The notes below the pieces were generated by a model. The model was not told where the DNA came from. It was given only the letters and a program-made list of their open reading frames with translations, and searched no databases. A DNA stretch of 33,958 nucleotides from CAZMIL01 sp964566425. GTDB taxonomy: Bacteria > Patescibacteriota > Microgenomatia > UBA1406 > GWC2-37-13. The stretch is from contig CAZMIL010000007.1 in assembly GCA_964566425.1 (NCBI GenBank), positions 1 to 33,958 of the forward strand, in the 5' to 3' direction. Positions 15,971 to 22,022 of the stretch are shown one piece after another; position 1 is the stretch's first letter, and each line of letters opens with the position of its first letter. Both the position numbers and the translations under genes were made by a program.

Positions 15971-17844
15971 ACAGCCTTGGGTTTAGATCCGACAATTTTT
16001 TCGAATTCATCTTGATCGAGGCTTTCTTTAGCGATTAGTTCGGCAGCAACTTTATCGAGAAATTTGCGTTTATCTTTGAGAGTCTGTGCAGCAAGATCAT
16101 AACTTTGAGTAATAATTTTTTTAATTTCTTCATCGATTTTACCCATCATTTCTTGAGAGATAGGATTTTCGCGCCAAAAATTCCTACCCATTTCGGTAAC
16201 GTCCATGCTCGGGCCAAAATTTATCGGTCCCAGATTACTCATACCAAATTCTTCAACCATAGCTTTGGCAACCTGCGTTGCCTGGTCGAAATCGTTGGCG
16301 GCTCCGGTAGTGATCTCATTAAAAACAATTTCCTCAGCTGCCCGTCCACCCATCATCACCGAAATTCGCTCCAAAAGATGAGTTTTAGTTTCATGAAGTT
16401 TATCTTTTTCTGGCGGAATAAGAGTATAACCCAAGGCCATTCCTCTTGAGACAATGGAAATTCTGTGAACGGGATCGGTATGAGACATAAAATGGGAGAC
16501 GATGGCATGGCCGGCTTCGTGATAGGCAGTTAGCTTGCGATCCATATCAGATTGCAATCTTTTCTTTTCCGGACCAAGTTTGACTTTAGTAGCAGCTTCC
16601 TCGATGTCGTCGTCTGAAATTTTTGTTTTTCCCTGGCGCGCAGCGTCGATGGCTGCCTCATTGAGCATATTCTCCAAATCTGCGCCTGAAAAACCAACTG
16701 TTCTTTTGGCAACGCGGTCCCAACTGACGTTATTTTGGAAAGGTTTACCGCGAGCATGAATTTTGAGAATGGCTTTTCTGCCTTCAAGATCGGGGTAATC
16801 GACCAAAATTCTGCGATCGAAACGGCCAGGGCGCAGCAATGCCGGATCCAACAAATCTCCACGATTAGTTGCAGCAATGACTACAACTCTTTCCGTTGGG
16901 GCAAAACCGTCCATTTCGACCAGAATTTGATTTAAAGTCTGTTCCCGCTCATCATGGGAGGGCATAATCCCTACTGAACGAGCTCGACCAATAGCATCGA
17001 CTTCATCAATAAAAATGATCGCTGGAGCGCTTTTTTTAGCCGTGTCAAACAGGCTTCTGACGCGAGCTGCTCCAATCCCGACTAACATCTCCATAAATTC
17101 AGAGCCGGCTATCGAAAAAAACGGAACACCAGCTTCTCCAGCCACAGCTTTAGCCAATAGAGTCTTTCCGCAGCCAGACGGCCCAATCAAAATAACTCCT
17201 TTTGGCGTTCTTGCCCCTAATTTTTTATATTTATCTGGATGCTTCAAAAAGTCAACCACTTCTTCAAGCTCATTTTTTGCTTCATTAACTCCAGCTACAT
17301 CGTTAAATGAAATTCTCGGCATATCTTTAGTGAATTGTTTAGTTCGCGCTTTGCCAAATGAAAAAACCGAATCTTGAGCTCCCCTGGCCTGTCGGAAAAG
17401 GAAAATAAAAAAAGCCACAAGTAAAATTGTAGGAATCAGATTCCCCAAAAAATTAATTAGTCCGGCTGAACCCTGTGTATCCTTAATGGAGATATTTACA
17501 GAATTAGGATTTACCCCGGAATTTTTCAAAGTGGAGATGAAATCCTGATTGGTTTCTTTAAAAGCAGTAGCTATTTGCTTGTTTTTATAGTTAACGATAA
17601 TGCGATTATCTATAATTTCGACCTCAGAAATTTTTTTGTCCTTGATATCTTTAATGATGGTGGTTAGCGATTTTTCAGGGATAACTTGCTTAACCGCGCT
17701 GGAGAAGGAACGATAGATGAAATAAACAAAAAAAAACGCAAAAAGAATGATAAACAGTGTTTGCAAGTTGACATTGAATTTGAAATTTGTCAGTTTTTTG
17801 AGCTGTTGATTCCGCGAAGTGCCGTTATTTTTCGTGGCTGCCAT
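15967..17844 (-). CDS. ftsH: ATP-dependent zinc metalloprotease FtsH
   Basis: 625 aa membrane AAA+ protease that degrades membrane and regulatory proteins. Two membrane segments (about 27-45 and 129-150) flank an extracellular domain. The AAA module has Walker A GPSGCGKT (221-228, where GPPGTGKT is usual), Walker B IIFIDEVDAIGR, SRH ATNRGDLLDPALLRPGRFDRR, and the zinc motif HEAGH (442-446). The pore-loop motif usually written MFVG is M-L-V-G here (L254). It is the first gene of the long minus-strand block. Its ATG is 1-2 nt past the expected transcription start, under an extended -10 box that lies inside a CIRCE-like repeat (17855-17881), so heat-shock control is likely. Confidence 0.96.
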   Translation of the reverse strand: MAATKNNGTSRNQQLKKLTNFKFNVNLQTLFIILFAFFFVYFIYRSFSSAVKQVIPEKSLTTIIKDIKDKKISEVEIIDNRIIVNYKNKQIATAFKETNQDFISTLKNSGVNPNSVNISIKDTQGSAGLINFLGNLIPTILLVAFFIFLFRQARGAQDSVFSFGKARTKQFTKDMPRISFNDVAGVNEAKNELEEVVDFLKHPDKYKKLGARTPKGVILIGPSGCGKTLLAKAVAGEAGVPFFSIAGSEFMEMLVGIGAARVRSLFDTAKKSAPAIIFIDEVDAIGRARSVGIMPSHDEREQTLNQILVEMDGFAPTERVVVIAATNRGDLLDPALLRPGRFDRRILVDYPDLEGRKAILKIHARGKPFQNNVSWDRVAKRTVGFSGADLENMLNEAAIDAARQGKTKISDDDIEEAATKVKLGPEKKRLQSDMDRKLTAYHEAGHAIVSHFMSHTDPVHRISIVSRGMALGYTLIPPEKDKLHETKTHLLERISVMMGGRAAEEIVFNEITTGAANDFDQATQVAKAMVEEFGMSNLGPINFGPSMDVTEMGRNFWRENPISQEMMGKIDEEIKKIITQSYDLAAQTLKDKRKFLDKVAAELIAKESLDQDEFEKIVGSKPKAV

Positions 17845-17851
17845 AGCCTTT

Positions 17852-17857
17852 ATTTTA
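17852..17857 (-). promoter_or_regulatory. ftsH extended -10 promoter element
   Basis: On the minus strand TGC-TAAAAT (TAAAAT from 17857 to 17852) is an extended -10 box. Transcription would start close to 17845, immediately before the ATG at 17844, giving a leaderless mRNA. The -35 is weak, as is common with extended -10 promoters. It lies at the edge of the CIRCE-like repeat. Confidence 0.5.
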
Positions 17858-17881
17858 GCAGATTTCTGGTAAAATTGCTAC
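17855..17881. promoter_or_regulatory. CIRCE-like operator between ftsH and tsaCE
   Basis: TTAGCAGAT (17855-17863), a 9-bp spacer, and AATTGCTAC (17873-17881). The outer arms TTAGCA-N15-TGCTAC match the CIRCE geometry (TTAGCACTC-N9-GAGTGCTAA, 27 bp) at 11 of 12 outer positions; the inner three bases of each half do not match. The left half is identical to that of the lon repeat at 21991-22017. It covers the -10 boxes of both divergent promoters. CIRCE is the binding site of the heat-shock repressor HrcA; binding here is inferred. Confidence 0.6.
17867..17875 (+). promoter_or_regulatory. tsaCE extended -10 promoter element
   Basis: TGG-TAAAAT (TAAAAT at 17870-17875) is an extended -10 box. Transcription would start near 17882, about 4 nt before the ATG at 17886, and there is no Shine-Dalgarno sequence. 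It lies wholly inside the CIRCE-like repeat. Confidence 0.5.
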
Positions 17882-17885
17882 GGCT

Positions 17886-18929
17886 ATGATGATAATTAGT
17901 TTAGAGAAGTCAGACAACGCCCTAAAAACGCTCGATGAGGGAGGATTGGTTATTTTTCCTTCTGATACGGTCTATGGATTGCTGGTTGATGCAACTAACG
18001 AACAAGCAGTAAAAAAACTAATCTCTTTCAAAAATAGGCCAACTGGAAAACCGATCTCTGTATTTACAACAGAACAAGAGATTAATAAATTGGTAAAAAT
18101 CAGTCCGCAGCAGAGAAGAATTTTAAATATACTTTTCCCAGGACCATTTACCGCAGTTTTGAAATCCAAGCATAGAGTTTCGCGATTATTGGAATCGGAA
18201 AAAGACGCCCTGGGAGTGAGAATTCCCGACTATCAGCCAATCAATCTATTAGTCAAGAAATTTGGTAAACCAATCACTGCTACCTCTGCAAATTTATCAG
18301 GAAAATCGCCGCAGCATTCAGTCGGGACTCTACTCAAACAACTCTCTGACAAAAAAAAGCAACTTATTGATTTAATCATCGATGGGGGAAAACTACCGAA
18401 AAACAAGCCTTCAACAATCGTCGATTTAACAACATCAACGATTAGGGTTATTCGTAAAGGCGATGTTAATCTAACCGATACGAAAACTTATCTTAGTAGT
18501 TCGCCAGGCGAAACAAAAAAAATAGCTCAACAGTTGTTAAAAGAAAATCCCAAGACGAGAGCTTTAATTTTTATCCTCCATGGAGATTTGGGCGTCGGGA
18601 AGACAGTTTTTGTCAAGGGAGTCGGCGAAGCGTTAGGAATAAACAATATAATCTCTCCGACTTTTGTTGTTTATTACGATTATGATGTGCAAAAGCAAGA
18701 TATGAAAAAACTGATCCATGTAGATTTATACAATCTCAATGATGAAGAAGAATTTGCCTATTTAGGTCTGGAAAAATATTTGCAGGCTCACAGCGTAGCT
18801 TGTTTCGAGTGGGGCGAGAAAGCACAACCTTTACTCGATCTTTTACGTAGAAAGGGGAAAATCATTTATGTCAAAATGGATTATCTTACTGAAACTAAAC
18901 GCAGAATAAAAGTCAGCAAATTATCTTGA
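17886..18929 (+). CDS. TsaC-TsaE fusion: threonylcarbamoyl-AMP synthase plus t6A ATPase
   Basis: 347 aa, two domains normally encoded by separate genes. Residues 1-192 are TsaC/YrdC: GGLVIFPSDTVYGLLVDA (19-36), KNRPTGKPIS (49-58), FPGPFTAVL, LGVRIPDY and TSANLSGK (133-140). Residues about 200-347 are TsaE: the P-loop HGDLGVGKT (232-240), SPTFVVYYDY (258-), HVDLYNL (278-284) and FEWGE (307-311). TsaC makes threonylcarbamoyl-AMP from threonine, bicarbonate and ATP; TsaE is the ATPase that resets TsaD-TsaB. tsaD follows with a one-base overlap (TGATG), so only tsaB is missing locally. Both domains keep their key motifs, so the fusion looks functional. Confidence 0.92.
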   Translation: MMIISLEKSDNALKTLDEGGLVIFPSDTVYGLLVDATNEQAVKKLISFKNRPTGKPISVFTTEQEINKLVKISPQQRRILNILFPGPFTAVLKSKHRVSRLLESEKDALGVRIPDYQPINLLVKKFGKPITATSANLSGKSPQHSVGTLLKQLSDKKKQLIDLIIDGGKLPKNKPSTIVDLTTSTIRVIRKGDVNLTDTKTYLSSSPGETKKIAQQLLKENPKTRALIFILHGDLGVGKTVFVKGVGEALGINNIISPTFVVYYDYDVQKQDMKKLIHVDLYNLNDEEEFAYLGLEKYLQAHSVACFEWGEKAQPLLDLLRRKGKIIYVKMDYLTETKRRIKVSKLS

Positions 18930-19963
18930 TGAAAATTTTAGCTATTGAGACATCTTGTGACGAAACGGCCGCGGCAGTTGTAGATGGACAAAGAGTTTTA
19001 GGAAATTCAATCTATTCACAGATTTTGCTGCACCGCAAATGGGGAGGAGTTGTTCCTTCGCTGGCAAAAAAAGCCCATCAGGAAAGAATTGATCCGGTGA
19101 TTGCAACAGCAGTTAAGAAGGCGAGAATTGATTTTAAGGATTTAGATGTGATAGCCGTAACTTACGGCCCCGGTTTAGCTATTGCTTTGGAAGTAGGGAT
19201 CGACAAAGCTAAAGAGCTGGCGAGCAGACACGATAAAAAGTTGATTGCAGTTAATCATATGGAAGGGCATATCTACGCTAATCTTGCTCAAAACAGTCAA
19301 GGAAAACCACAACGCGATTTGAAATTCCCGATGCTGGCTCTTTTAATATCGGGTGGCCATACAGAGCTGGTATTGTGGACTGGCGACTTGGAATTTAAAC
19401 TCTTAGGAGAAACGGTTGATGATGCTGCTGGAGAAGCTTTGGATAAAGCCGCCAAACTGTTGAATTTGGGCTATCCAGGCGGCCCAGTTATTGATAGAAT
19501 CTCGGGACAAGTAAATAACCGTGATATTTATAAATTCCCCCGTCCAATGAGTAAATCTGACGACTTAAATTTTTCTTTTTCAGGTTTGAAGACTGCTTTT
19601 TATTATCATTTAAAAAAAATGCCGCCCGAAGAAATTAGCAAACAACTTAAATATTTGGTTAGTTCTTTTCAAGAAGCTGTTATTGACAGTCTTTTGCTCA
19701 AATTGGCGAAGGCTATTCAGCAAACAGGGGTGCGGAAAATTGTTGTCGGAGGAGGCGTAAGCGCTAATCAATACTTGCGGCAACGCTTAAGATTTTTAAT
19801 GAAAAAAATAAACGGAGAAGTAATTTTCCCTCCTCAAAAATATTTATGTACTGATAATGCTGCTATGATTGGTGTAGCAGCTGCGATAAGAGCCCAGCAC
19901 AATTTATTTATTAAAGATTTTGCTCAGCTTGATCGTCAACCGCGTTTGAGTTTTCATAAGTAA
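18929..19963 (+). CDS. tsaD: tRNA N6-adenosine threonylcarbamoyltransferase
   Basis: 344 aa from the ATG at 18929, which overlaps the tsaCE stop (TGATG). An in-frame TTG one codon earlier is possible but less likely. TsaD moves the threonylcarbamoyl group to A37 of ANN-decoding tRNAs. Visible are MKILAIETSCDETAAAVVDG, GVVPSLAKKAHQERI, VTYGPGLAIALEVG, the metal-binding H110 and H114 in NHMEGHIYANL, LISGGHTELV, the GETVDDAAGEALDKAAKLL block, FSFSGLKTAF and VVGGGVSANQYLR. GPGLAIALEVG differs from the common GPGLxgsLLVG. Its length is normal for the family. Confidence 0.96.
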   Translation: MKILAIETSCDETAAAVVDGQRVLGNSIYSQILLHRKWGGVVPSLAKKAHQERIDPVIATAVKKARIDFKDLDVIAVTYGPGLAIALEVGIDKAKELASRHDKKLIAVNHMEGHIYANLAQNSQGKPQRDLKFPMLALLISGGHTELVLWTGDLEFKLLGETVDDAAGEALDKAAKLLNLGYPGGPVIDRISGQVNNRDIYKFPRPMSKSDDLNFSFSGLKTAFYYHLKKMPPEEISKQLKYLVSSFQEAVIDSLLLKLAKAIQQTGVRKIVVGGGVSANQYLRQRLRFLMKKINGEVIFPPQKYLCTDNAAMIGVAAAIRAQHNLFIKDFAQLDRQPRLSFHK

Positions 19964-20041
19964 TGAATTTTTCATCTCTTAAGCTCTTTTGAAATCTAGT
20001 TAGTTCTTCTTTCGCCTTTTTTCATAAAAAAATTTCGACTG

Positions 20042-20069
20042 TTGACAGAGAGGTGGAACTTGTTACAAT
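20042..20069 (+). promoter_or_regulatory. Strong sigma-70-type promoter for the Cys-rich surface protein
   Basis: TTGACA (20042-20047), a 16-bp spacer and TGT-TACAAT (TACAAT at 20064-20069). The start would be near 20076, about 7 nt before the ATG at 20083, and no Shine-Dalgarno sequence is present. The preceding bases after tsaD (19964-20041) are T-rich with a short TTTTTT-CAT-AAAAAA fold near 20019-20034, too weak to call a terminator. Confidence 0.7.
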
Positions 20070-20082
20070 GATTTTATAGCCA

Positions 20083-20952
20083 ATGAACAATAAAAGCACG
20101 TCCTTGCCAGATCCCCAACCAGGAAAACAGAGGACAAATTTTGCATTGGTTTCCTTTGTTCTTATTTTAGTAGTTGGAATTGGCATTGGGATGTATCTTC
20201 TGGGTAAACCTACGGGTTTTACTCCGCGCGCGGCTTCCGATGTTTTTTCAACATGTGGTCCCTCCGGGCAATGTAATGCATATGGCTGGACAGACAATAA
20301 TAGTTACACCAAAATCCCAACAAAATGTTATGTGGCCTTATATAAGTGTTATCCTTCCAAGTGGAGTGATGCCTTGCAGGTTGGTTGTCAAAAAAGCACT
20401 AATCCGTCCAAGAACACTGCTTATTATGCGGAGATTCATAAATTGACCAGTTCCAATCCCGATCCTAGTATTTGGGATAAGGTTGTATCCGGTTCAAATG
20501 GTAACGGCTATCTCAAAGGTTTTGCTCCACCAAACTTCTGTGGTGTTTGGCAGATTGACGTTGGTCCACCTTGTAACTTTTCCTTTCACTCCGGGGGAAA
20601 TAAAACCGCTTCTATGTGCCAAGTTCAGCAAACGCATAACGCGTGTGTGGGAATGGCTTGTACGAAAGTAAACGGCCCAGGCCAGAATCAATGTTCTCAA
20701 GCGGGAAACAATCCCGCGCCTCAATGTACGCACAAAGCTTGTCGTAACCAACAATGTGTTTTAGTCGCGGGAGGGAGCCAGAGCAATTCATGCTCTAATA
20801 ATAACGATTGTCTTATTCCTACGCCGACATTCACTCCTATTCCTACACCAACCAGAACGCCCACACCAAGAATAACTCCGCCAACCAGTTGTCCGGTTCC
20901 GTCCCAAGTTCAAAATGTGAGGATTAGTTGCCCGTTGTGTAATCAAAGATAG
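20083..20952 (+). CDS. Cys-rich membrane-anchored surface protein with Pro-Thr linker
   Basis: 289 aa. A polar cytoplasmic start, one membrane helix (about 19-41), then an extracellular part with about 19 cysteines. Two copies of a short Cys module are visible: TH-N-AC-VGMAC-TKVNG...QCS (about 184-205) and TH-K-AC-RNQQC-VLVAG...SCS (about 216-238), each with the pattern TH-x-A-C-x4-C-x3-V/A-x-G-x6-C-S. The rest (50-175) is a Cys-containing domain with no family I recognise. A Pro/Thr-rich linker (about 245-268) and a short tail with two further Cys (SCPLC) end the protein. The Cys residues are presumably in disulfides outside the cell, which fits the presence of a CcdA-like system. The function may be adhesion, but that is a guess. 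Confidence 0.75.
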   Translation: MNNKSTSLPDPQPGKQRTNFALVSFVLILVVGIGIGMYLLGKPTGFTPRAASDVFSTCGPSGQCNAYGWTDNNSYTKIPTKCYVALYKCYPSKWSDALQVGCQKSTNPSKNTAYYAEIHKLTSSNPDPSIWDKVVSGSNGNGYLKGFAPPNFCGVWQIDVGPPCNFSFHSGGNKTASMCQVQQTHNACVGMACTKVNGPGQNQCSQAGNNPAPQCTHKACRNQQCVLVAGGSQSNSCSNNNDCLIPTPTFTPIPTPTRTPTPRITPPTSCPVPSQVQNVRISCPLCNQR

Positions 20953-20954
20953 CT

Positions 20955-21746
20955 ATGAATCCAGTTTTACCGCCAACCAATTTACAGCCTAGACACCAAA
21001 AAAGAGAAACGGTAATCTTAGTAATTGTTTTGATTCTCTTGCTGATAGGTGTTGCTGCAGGTTTATGGTTAACACTGCAACCTCAACCGCTGAATATTCA
21101 AGAACGCGCTCAAACTTTGCAAACGCCTATCTGTCCGGCTAATGGTGCGACTTGTAGTTGGGATTCGGCTGGCTCAGGAGTTTCCTATAAATATACGGTT
21201 TTTGATCAAACAACCGGGACGACAGTTATTACGGGCACAACTCAAGACACAAATATTTCCTTTACACCTATAGTTAGTCATACTTATAAATGTAGCGTAG
21301 CAGCTGTCAATTCTTGCGGCCAGGGACCAAGCTCATCAGCCGTCAACACTTGCGTAGCTCCAAATACGCCTACACCCACAGTAGTCCCTACAGAAACACC
21401 TATGCCGTCTATAGTTGAGACACCAACACCTACGGAAGCACCAACGGAAACGCCCACGCCAACTTTTACTCCCACACCAATCCCAACAAGTGAACCTTCA
21501 TCTACGCCTACTGCAACGCCCACAAGTCCGCCAGGAGTCACCGCTACACCCACACCAACTGTAAGCATCACACCCACACCCACAGAAATCGTTGTAGGCA
21601 GTGCCCTTCCTACTTCAACACCCACGCCGACTATCTCAGTTTCCCCAACACCCACAAATACACCACCGGTAGCAGGAAGCAATACGGGCGTCTTATTCAT
21701 GGTTGTGAGCACCGTAATCCTGGTGTCTTTGATGCTTGTTTTCTAA
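20955..21746 (+). CDS. Surface protein with FN3-like domain, long Pro-Thr linker and C-terminal PVAGS-TM
   Basis: 263 aa. One N-terminal membrane helix (about 19-40), a single FN3-like domain (about 58-133, with CSWDSAGSGVSYKYTVFD...TYKCSVAAVNSCG) containing several Cys, then about 100 residues dominated by TPTP repeats, PPVAGS at 237-242 and a terminal hydrophobic helix that runs to the last residue. The C-terminus has the same layout as the protein at 5077-6360. It starts 2 bp after the stop of the Cys-rich protein. Probably a stalk-like surface protein held at both ends or processed at PVAGS. Confidence 0.78.
   Translation: MNPVLPPTNLQPRHQKRETVILVIVLILLLIGVAAGLWLTLQPQPLNIQERAQTLQTPICPANGATCSWDSAGSGVSYKYTVFDQTTGTTVITGTTQDTNISFTPIVSHTYKCSVAAVNSCGQGPSSSAVNTCVAPNTPTPTVVPTETPMPSIVETPTPTEAPTETPTPTFTPTPIPTSEPSSTPTATPTSPPGVTATPTPTVSITPTPTEIVVGSALPTSTPTPTISVSPTPTNTPPVAGSNTGVLFMVVSTVILVSLMLVF
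21365..21672 (+). repeat. Degenerate low-complexity repeat encoding the TPTP linker
   Basis: About 300 bp of imperfect ACNCCNAC-type units that encode repeated Thr-Pro pairs. The third codon positions vary, so the repeat is kept at protein level rather than being a recent DNA expansion. The opposite strand has a long open frame (GVGVEVG-like) that is only a by-product of this composition. Confidence 0.8.
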
Positions 21747-21765
21747 ATGAAAAGAGAGTAGACTT

Positions 21766-21954
21766 ATGCTTAGAGGTAAAAAAAGAGAGTCTGAAATACT
21801 TCTTTTGAAAAAGAAAAGCCCAGTAAGTATAGTTTTACATAATAACGAGAGAATTTGTCCTTGTTGTCAATTGTTGACTTTACAAGGCATGCCTGGTGGG
21901 AGAGATTCAACTTGTCAAAATTGCGGTTACAAAGACCCATGCTGTTACGATTAA
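21766..21954 (+). CDS. CPCC-family small cysteine-rich protein
   Basis: 62 aa. A basic N-terminus (about 1-22) is followed by C31-P-C33-C34-QLLTLQGMPGGRDSTC50-QN-C53-GY-KDPC59-C60. The order CPCC...TL...G...C-x2-C matches the small Cys_rich_CPCC family (CPCCGYxTL...YEICPVCFWED), which probably binds zinc. The usual FWED end is replaced by YKDPCCYD. The role is unknown. It lies 19 bp after the Pro-Thr surface protein and before the lon promoter, probably in the same transcript as the two surface proteins. Confidence 0.65.
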   Translation: MLRGKKRESEILLLKKKSPVSIVLHNNERICPCCQLLTLQGMPGGRDSTCQNCGYKDPCCYD

Positions 21955-21983
21955 TTGTTGCAACAGTCTAAACTAATCTGAGC

Positions 21984-22012
21984 TTGACACTTAGCAGATA
22001 ATAAGTTATACT
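21984..22012 (+). promoter_or_regulatory. lon promoter, consensus -35/-10
   Basis: TTGACA (21984-21989), a 17-bp spacer and TATACT (22007-22012): a near-perfect sigma-70-type promoter. The start should fall near 22019, about 4 nt before the lon ATG at 22023, and no Shine-Dalgarno sequence is present, so the mRNA is close to leaderless. The spacer and -10 lie inside a CIRCE-like repeat. Confidence 0.8.
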
Positions 22013-22017
22013 GCTAA
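21991..22017. promoter_or_regulatory. CIRCE-like operator over the lon promoter
   Basis: TTAGCAGAT (21991-21999), a 9-bp spacer, and TACTGCTAA (22009-22017). The arms TTAGCAG/CTGCTAA are a perfect 7-bp inverted repeat with 13 bp between them. The outer TTAGCA-N15-TGCTAA matches all 12 outer positions of CIRCE (TTAGCACTC-N9-GAGTGCTAA) with the same 27-bp length; the inner CTC/GAG are not kept. It overlaps the -10 box, an ideal repressor position. HrcA binding is inferred from family knowledge. Confidence 0.7.
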
Positions 22018-22022
22018 CAGAT

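Noticed and set aside
21284..21712. Minus-strand 142-aa ORF rich in GVGVEVG
   Set aside because: It is the antisense image of the Thr-Pro repeat of the surface protein gene, with no start signal of its own.
21956..21965. Palindrome TGTTGCAACA before the lon promoter
   Set aside because: It has no loop and no T-run, so it is not a terminator, and it is too short to call an operator without a second copy.
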